The notes beneath the pieces were generated by a model that was given only the letters and a program-made list of their open reading frames with translations, made no database searches and was not told the origin of the DNA. A DNA stretch of 64,000 bases, taken from the NCBI GenBank assembly GCA_963716685.1, contig CAVQTR010000002.1, positions 62,001 through 126,000 of the forward strand. The letters run 5' to 3'. This DNA is from JALYXI01 sp963716685 (GTDB taxonomy: Bacteria; Acidobacteriota; Terriglobia; Bryobacterales; Bryobacteraceae). Position 1 is the first letter of the stretch. Each line of letters begins with the position of its first letter. The position numbers and the translations under genes were made by a program. Shown piece by piece: positions 59,408 through 64,000 of the stretch.

Positions 59408-59974
59408 TTGGAAAAAATTGTGGTCGGAGTGACGGGTGCGAGCGGTTCGTTATATGCCATTCAACTGTTGAAGCACCTTCGCCCGGCGGCCGAGACCCAT
59501 TTGATCCTCACGCGATCCGCGGAAAAGACGCTTTTCATCGAAACCGGAATGCTGGCGGCCGAACTGAAAGCGCTGGCTTCGTATTCCTATCCTCTTGAAG
59601 ACATTGCCTCTCGCCTCGCTAGTGGATCCTTCCGGACGGACGCCATGGTGGTGGTTCCCTGTTCGATTCACACGATGTCGGCGATCGCGTGCGGTATCAG
59701 TTCCAACCTGCTGATCCGGGCGGCGGATGTCACACTCAAAGAACGGCGAAAACTGATCCTGATGGTCAGAGAGACGCCTTTCCACCTCGGTCATCTGCGG
59801 ACCATGACGTCCCTGGCGGAGATGGGGGCGATCATCGCACCGCCGATTCCGGCTTTCTACCATAAGCCCGAGACCGTTCTGGATCTGGTGGACCAAAGCG
59901 TAGCGAGGATCATGGACCTCCTGGGTCTGCCGGTAGACAATACGAAGCGGTGGGACGGTCCGGATGAGAAATAA
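59408..59974 (+). CDS. ubiX: UbiX-family flavin prenyltransferase
   Basis: TTG 59408 with AAAGG a few bases upstream; 188 residues. MEKIVVGVTGASGSLYAIQL is the flavin-binding start of the UbiX/Pad1 family. FRTDAMVVVPCSIHTMSAIA contains the S-x-H/T-like active-site turn; NLLIRAADVTLKERRKLILM and VRETPFHLGHLRTMTSLAE carry the R-E-T-P phosphate- and prenyl-binding motifs. The enzyme attaches dimethylallyl groups to FMN to make the prenylated cofactor for UbiD-type decarboxylases. No ubiD gene is visible in the window. Its end overlaps pheA by 11 bp. Confidence 0.9.
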   Translation: MEKIVVGVTGASGSLYAIQLLKHLRPAAETHLILTRSAEKTLFIETGMLAAELKALASYSYPLEDIASRLASGSFRTDAMVVVPCSIHTMSAIACGISSNLLIRAADVTLKERRKLILMVRETPFHLGHLRTMTSLAEMGAIIAPPIPAFYHKPETVLDLVDQSVARIMDLLGLPVDNTKRWDGPDEK

Positions 59975-60800
59975 AGCGAAAATTGCGTTTCAGGGGGAGC
60001 GGGGCGCCTTCAGCGAGCAGGCAGTGCGGCAGCTTTTGGGTGACAAGGCCCAGGTTACTCCGTGCAATCGCTTCGACGACGTTTTTCAGTCACTGGCCGG
60101 AGGAAAGGTGGACGGCGCGGTGATTCCCATCGAAAACACTCTGCACGGCTCGGTGCACGAAAACTATGACCACCTGTTGAAGTACGGCATGCCGATTGTG
60201 GGCGAAACCAACGTTCGCATCGTCCACAACCTGATCGCGCCCCCGGGGGTGACGTTTGGGAAGGTGCGGCGCGTCTATTCCCACCCGGTGGCTTTGGCGC
60301 AATGCCTCGAGTTCTTCGCAAAATACCCTGCCATCGAGCGCGTACCCTTTTATGACACAGCGGGAAGCGTGAAGATGATCGTTGAAGAGAAGATGAACGA
60401 TGCGGCGGCGATCGCATCGTCGGTTGCCGCGGAGAACTACGACGCGCGCATCCTGCGCCGTTCCATCGAAGACGACCGGCGCAACTTCACCCGGTTCTTT
60501 TTGCTGCGCCGGCCGGCCGATGCCAGCCTGCCGCCCCCCGCCAAAGCCAAGACCTCTGTCGTGTTTACCACCCGCAACGTGCCGGGCGCGCTGTTCCGCT
60601 CGCTCGCGGCATTTGCGCTGCGGGATGTGAACCTGACGAAAATCGAGTCGAGGCCGTTGCGGGGTAAACCATGGGAATACCTGTTTTATTTGGATTTCCT
60701 GGGTCATGTGAACGAGCCAACGGTGCAGAATGCCCTGGGACACCTTCGCGAATTGGCCGACATGCTTCAGGTGCTCGGCTGCTACCCCGCGGGCCGGTAA
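59964..60800 (+). CDS. pheA: Prephenate dehydratase
   Basis: 278 residues without a chorismate mutase domain, so the monofunctional form. KIAFQGERGAFSEQAVRQLL is the N-terminal motif, VDGAVIPIENTLHGSVHENY and YSHPVALAQCLEF the prephenate-binding blocks, DTAGSVKMI follows, and NFTRFFLL ends the catalytic part. The C-terminal ACT domain (SVVFTTRNVPGALFRSLAAF, and KIESRPLRGKPWEYLFYLDF) carries the ESRP motif for phenylalanine feedback. The enzyme converts prephenate to phenylpyruvate. It overlaps ubiX and probably shares its promoter; the reason for this pairing is not obvious. Confidence 0.93.
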   Translation: MRNKAKIAFQGERGAFSEQAVRQLLGDKAQVTPCNRFDDVFQSLAGGKVDGAVIPIENTLHGSVHENYDHLLKYGMPIVGETNVRIVHNLIAPPGVTFGKVRRVYSHPVALAQCLEFFAKYPAIERVPFYDTAGSVKMIVEEKMNDAAAIASSVAAENYDARILRRSIEDDRRNFTRFFLLRRPADASLPPPAKAKTSVVFTTRNVPGALFRSLAAFALRDVNLTKIESRPLRGKPWEYLFYLDFLGHVNEPTVQNALGHLRELADMLQVLGCYPAGR

Positions 60801-60867
60801 GCGTTTAAGCCACGGCTCGCCGAACAGTGTAAATTGGTTGCAAGCCAGGCTTCAGTCCCGCCATTCT

Positions 60868-62712
60868 ATGCGATGTGTTTACCTGTTTCTCTTAAGCGCC
60901 TTCTCGGCAACGCTTGTTTCCGCGCAGGGCGTCGACTACATCAAAGCCAATTACACGAAATACGAACACTATATTTCGATGCGCGACGGCAAGCGCCTGT
61001 TTACTTCGGTGTATGTGCCGAAGGACGAGACGCAGCAATGGCCGATCCTGTTCGACCGTACTCCGTACAGCGTTGCGCCATATGGTGAGGATCTCTACCG
61101 GCCCACGCTAGGGCCATCCGAACTCTTCGCCAAAGACAAGTTCATCTTTGTGTATCAGGATGTGCGTGGACGATATCTTTCCGAAGGCGAATTCGTCAAC
61201 ATGCGCCCGCAGCAGACCGGCAAAGAAGGCATTGACGAAAGCACGGATACCTACGATTCCATCGAGTGGCTGGTGAAGAACACGCCAAACAACAACGGAC
61301 GGGTGGGGATGTGGGGCATTTCGTATCCCGGGTTCTACACGGCCGCCGGCGTGATCCACGCGCACCCCGCGCTGAAAGCCGCCTCCCCGCAGGCGCCCAT
61401 CACCGATTGGTTCATTGGCGACGATTTTCACCACAACGGCACGCTGTATCTGCCGCATGCGTTCAACTTCTTTTCGGGGTTTGGCCACCCGCGTCCGGAA
61501 CCTTCCATCAAGACGGGAACAAGGTTCGATCCGGGGACTCCCGACGGCTACACTTTCTTCCAGAAGCTGGAGCCGTTGAGCAACGTCAACGAAAAGTATT
61601 TCAAGAACGACGTCCCCTTCTGGAACGAGATGATGCAACATCCCAATTACGATACCTACTGGCAGGCGCGCAACCTGCGCCCGCACCTGCGGGATATCCG
61701 GCCGGCGGTGATGACAGTGGGCGGATGGTTCGACGCGGAGGACCTGTTTGGGGCGCTGAATACGTATTACTCGATTGAAAAGTCATCCCCGAACGCCACC
61801 AATATTCTGGTGATGGGCCCTTGGTATCACGGCGGTTGGTCCCGAAGCGAGGGAGAGGCGCTGGGGAACATTCGATTCAACTCGAAAACCGCTGCTTTTT
61901 ATCGCGAGAATATTGAGCTCCCGTTCTTCCAGCATTATCTGAAGAACAAGGGAGCGATGAATTTGCCGGAAGCCTATGTTTTCGAGACGGGCACAAACGT
62001 TTGGCGGCAGTACGATTCATGGCCGCCGCGGAAAGCAGTGGCGGCGCGGCTGTATTTGGGCGCGAACGGAAAGCTGAGCTTCAATGCTCCCACGGCCGGC
62101 GGCGACTACGACGAATACATCAGCGACCCCGCCAAGGCGGTGCCGTTCATCGGCTCGACGGCATACGGCATGACGCGGGAGCACATGACGGAAGATCAGC
62201 GCTTCGCGGCATCGCGCCCGGACGTGCTGGTTTATCAGACGGAACCGCTGGAAGACGATGTGACCATCGGAGGCCCGCTGCGTCCGCTCCTGCATGTTTC
62301 CACCACCGGCGGAGATTCTGATTTTGTTGTAAAGCTGATTGACGTTTACCCGGACACGTTTCCCGATCCCGATCCGAACCCGACCGGAGTTCACATGGGC
62401 GGCTACCAGCAGCTGGTTCGTGGCGAGGCGATGCGCGGGCGTTTTCGCAACAGCTTCGAAAAGCCGGAGCCCTTCGAACCGGGCAAGGTCGCGCAGGTGG
62501 AATTCGGTATGCCCGATGTGAATCACACGTTCCGCAAGTCGCACCGGATCATGGTGCAGGTGCAGAGTACCTGGTTTCCGCTGGTAGATCTGAATCCGCA
62601 GAAGTTTGTGGATATCTATAATGCGAAAACCGGTGACTTCCAAAAGGCGACTGAGCGGATCTATCACTCGGCCGCCGCGCAGTCTTTCGTTGCTGTGCAG
62701 ATGTGGCGGTAA
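60868..62712 (+). CDS. CocE/NonD (X-Pro dipeptidyl-peptidase S15-like) secreted hydrolase
   Basis: Start at ATG 60868, where the signal peptide MRCVYLFLLSAFSATLVSAQ begins; the frame is open through the end of pheA but that part is not this gene. The 614-residue protein opens MRDGKRLFTSVYVPKDETQQ, the usual N-terminal strand set, and has the nucleophile elbow in GMWGISYPGFYTAAG, the Asp in GGWFDAEDLFGA, and the His in MGPWYHGGWS. The second half is the jelly-roll domain typical for CocE/NonD hydrolases (TEPLEDDVTIGGPLRPLLHV). Members hydrolyse esters, cocaine or N-terminal X-Pro dipeptides. The stop is two bases from the convergent next gene. Confidence 0.88.
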   Translation: MRCVYLFLLSAFSATLVSAQGVDYIKANYTKYEHYISMRDGKRLFTSVYVPKDETQQWPILFDRTPYSVAPYGEDLYRPTLGPSELFAKDKFIFVYQDVRGRYLSEGEFVNMRPQQTGKEGIDESTDTYDSIEWLVKNTPNNNGRVGMWGISYPGFYTAAGVIHAHPALKAASPQAPITDWFIGDDFHHNGTLYLPHAFNFFSGFGHPRPEPSIKTGTRFDPGTPDGYTFFQKLEPLSNVNEKYFKNDVPFWNEMMQHPNYDTYWQARNLRPHLRDIRPAVMTVGGWFDAEDLFGALNTYYSIEKSSPNATNILVMGPWYHGGWSRSEGEALGNIRFNSKTAAFYRENIELPFFQHYLKNKGAMNLPEAYVFETGTNVWRQYDSWPPRKAVAARLYLGANGKLSFNAPTAGGDYDEYISDPAKAVPFIGSTAYGMTREHMTEDQRFAASRPDVLVYQTEPLEDDVTIGGPLRPLLHVSTTGGDSDFVVKLIDVYPDTFPDPDPNPTGVHMGGYQQLVRGEAMRGRFRNSFEKPEPFEPGKVAQVEFGMPDVNHTFRKSHRIMVQVQSTWFPLVDLNPQKFVDIYNAKTGDFQKATERIYHSAAAQSFVAVQMWR

Positions 62713-62714
62713 TT

Positions 62715-63860
62715 TCAGCGACTCTTTTCGCTGACGTGGATGTTGCCGATCCAGAGTGAGTTGGCCGCCGTCCGGCTTGCGGTGGCACCGGTGATGTCGA
62801 GAATCGAAATCACTTTGATCTGATCGAGGTTCAGTAGCCCGTCCGCATCCGCTGGTCCGTTGGGATCCGCCGTAAACGCGGAGAAGACTACCGCGCGATG
62901 GTCAACTTTTCCTCCGCCGGAAACCTCTACCGTGGTGCTGTAGCGCGGACCGCGAGCCTTCCCGGGATTGTGTTCTTCCAATGAAAGGACCAGTTGCGCC
63001 GGCTGCTCGGATGAGATATCGAAGGCAAGGCGGTTCCAGCCGCGAAGATCCAGAGGCGGCAGGATCTTCGAGAAGATAGGATACCGGTCTGCTTCCTGTA
63101 CATAGCGTACGCGCATGCCGTGGTTTTCATACGAAAGCTCGGCTCCACCCAATGTGAACCATTGCAGGAACGGCCGGTCGAAAGGATCGAGGGCGATGCC
63201 GTCGGGATCAGCCTTGGGAGCCGGCAGTGCGTCGGCGGAGACTTCGAAGTCGTCGAGGAAGAAGCTGTGTTTGCCTGTTTTCAGATCGACGGCAATGGGG
63301 AGATCTGCCGATTTGAGCGCGGGGCCGAGAATCTGGCCTAAGTCGAGCAGGCCGATAGAATGCAGGCGGTCCGTGTCGAGGCGATTATCGGGATCGCGCG
63401 GGTCTGCGGGCGCTTCGTTCAGAACGAAGTCGGTGGGCCGCAGCGCGATGTACTGCCATGTATTCGCGGGCGACCAGACAACGCTCATGTAACGGCCGCC
63501 GGGCTCGTTTTCATTGAGCAAAACAGAGATCGGCGCCGCAGCGTCAGTCTTCAGCCAGAAGCTGAGCGACCGCATGGCGCCCAGCGGCTGTCTCACTGGG
63601 AAGACCGCCAGCGAAGGGCTGTGCGCTGCGTCGTAATCGAACGCGAGAGAGCCGTCGCCCGTTTTCACTTCAGCGGGGGTATGTGTGATGCGGACGTGGC
63701 TGCCCGCGCCGAATGGGATCCAGCCTCCCGAATCGAATTCAAAAGTTTGATGAATCAGGGGAGCAGCGGCACTTAGGGTGTGCAGACAGACGACGACTCC
63801 CAAAATAATAATGGTGATATTTTTTACATTTCCTCTGTTACGCTTGTGGTGGACCGCCAT
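62715..63860 (-). CDS. Secreted protein with two galactose-binding-like beta-sandwich modules
   Basis: 381 residues from ATG 63860; the signal peptide has an unusually long basic n-region (MAVHHKRNRGNVKN) ahead of the hydrophobic core (ITIIILGVVVCLHTLSA). Each half resembles a carbohydrate-binding jelly roll: SLSFWLKTDAAAPISVLLNE with WSPANTWQYIALRPTDF, and later RGWNRLAFDISSEQPAQLVL with the C-terminal SLWIGNIHVSE. The typical pattern (FWLK..., then W-Q-Y-I) suggests a CBM11- or CIA30-like fold. No catalytic domain was found, so it probably binds a polysaccharide. Its ATG is immediately back-to-back with the start of the next gene. Confidence 0.65.
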   Translation of the reverse strand: MAVHHKRNRGNVKNITIIILGVVVCLHTLSAAAPLIHQTFEFDSGGWIPFGAGSHVRITHTPAEVKTGDGSLAFDYDAAHSPSLAVFPVRQPLGAMRSLSFWLKTDAAAPISVLLNENEPGGRYMSVVWSPANTWQYIALRPTDFVLNEAPADPRDPDNRLDTDRLHSIGLLDLGQILGPALKSADLPIAVDLKTGKHSFFLDDFEVSADALPAPKADPDGIALDPFDRPFLQWFTLGGAELSYENHGMRVRYVQEADRYPIFSKILPPLDLRGWNRLAFDISSEQPAQLVLSLEEHNPGKARGPRYSTTVEVSGGGKVDHRAVVFSAFTADPNGPADADGLLNLDQIKVISILDITGATASRTAANSLWIGNIHVSEKSR

Positions 63861-64000
63861 ATGATCCGAGTTCTCATTCTCTCCTTATTGCTATCTTTGT
63901 CCGCATTTTCCCAGACAAGCACTTACTTTCAGGAATATTTTGATTCGTCTTTGCCCACCCAGCAGTGGACCATTAAGTCCAGCCTTCCAAATACGCTGCG
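63861..64000 (+). CDS. Start of a secreted protein (3' truncated by window end)
   Basis: ATG 63861 begins a signal peptide (MIRVLILSLLLSLSAFS), followed by QTSTYFQEYFDSSLPTQQW, an N-terminal module that cannot be assigned from 46 residues. The frame runs open to base 64000. The start directly adjoins the start codon of the opposite gene in CATATG (63858-63863), so its Shine-Dalgarno and promoter must lie inside that gene: GTGGTGG (63846-63852) is the only purine-rich candidate. Confidence 0.55.
   Translation, partial: MIRVLILSLLLSLSAFSQTSTYFQEYFDSSLPTQQWTIKSSLPNTL

Noticed and set aside
59236..59460. A 74-residue minus-strand frame upstream of the XRE gene
   Set aside because: It overlaps the ubiX promoter and leader and lacks both a Shine-Dalgarno and a recognisable composition.

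Overview
This GC-rich window looks like a chromosomal segment of an acidobacterium, probably of the Bryobacterales/Solibacter group. The evidence is the combination of two tandem 'VWFA-related Acidobacterial domain' proteins, a remnant of the Solibacter-type C-terminal domain (TIGR03437 type), two PEP-CTERM surface proteins, a DUF1549/DUF1501 secreted cytochrome pair, a DUF2934 protein, and Gram-negative envelope genes (Kdo and heptose synthesis, MltD, HtrA). I see no plasmid, phage, insertion sequence, CRISPR array or rRNA operon. The only RNA gene I can support is a tRNA-Val(GAC) at 16993-17069.

Layout. 1-6.4 kb (+): the tail of a methyltransferase, then PEP-CTERM, PKD and other secreted proteins and a DHH phosphoesterase. 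6.4-18 kb (-): MltD, an EF-G-like factor, a PQQ dehydrogenase, a secreted esterase, an O-antigen ligase-like protein, a glycosyltransferase, the tRNA and DUF72. 18-25.6 kb: gamma-glutamyltransferase, DinB, the DUF1501/DUF1549 pair and DUF2934. 25.7-29.1 kb (+): penicillin-acylase-type hydrolase and a TlpA-like protein. 29.1-32.3 kb (-): kdsB-pyrG-kdsA with overlapping ends. 32.4-38 kb (+): two VWA proteins, a small conserved-looking ORF, an S41 protease and guaA. 38-42 kb: fabI, an oxidoreductase and recG. 41.8-50 kb (-): a probable operon TPR, YHS, heptose-1-P adenylyltransferase, mfd, ctaA, M20 peptidase, DoxX. 50-57.4 kb: PEP-CTERM protein, methyltransferase, HtrA/DegP, TPR, CLC channel and membrane proteins. 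59.4-60.8 kb: ubiX-pheA. 60.9-64 kb: secreted hydrolases and carbohydrate-binding-like proteins.

The most novel element is at 57408-57849 (-): three tandem genes, each exactly 120 nt, each with its own Shine-Dalgarno, each encoding a 39-residue peptide with a hydrophobic leader and a nearly invariant 17-residue tail (VNIIPLPACDPNCPFVK). Nearly every nucleotide difference in the tail is synonymous, so this frame is under protein-level selection. A polytopic membrane protein lies downstream, and a divergent unknown protein plus an XRE/S24-like regulator lie on the other side. It may be a secreted peptide or signalling system; its function is unknown.

Quality warning. Many conserved genes (EF-G, DUF1501, DUF1549, acylase, kdsB, mfd, probably the Gfo/Idh oxidoreductase) are interrupted by one- or two-base indels, mostly apparent insertions. 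Removing them restores full-length proteins of the expected size, so base-calling or assembly error is more likely than gene decay. Coordinates of those genes therefore span the frame breaks.
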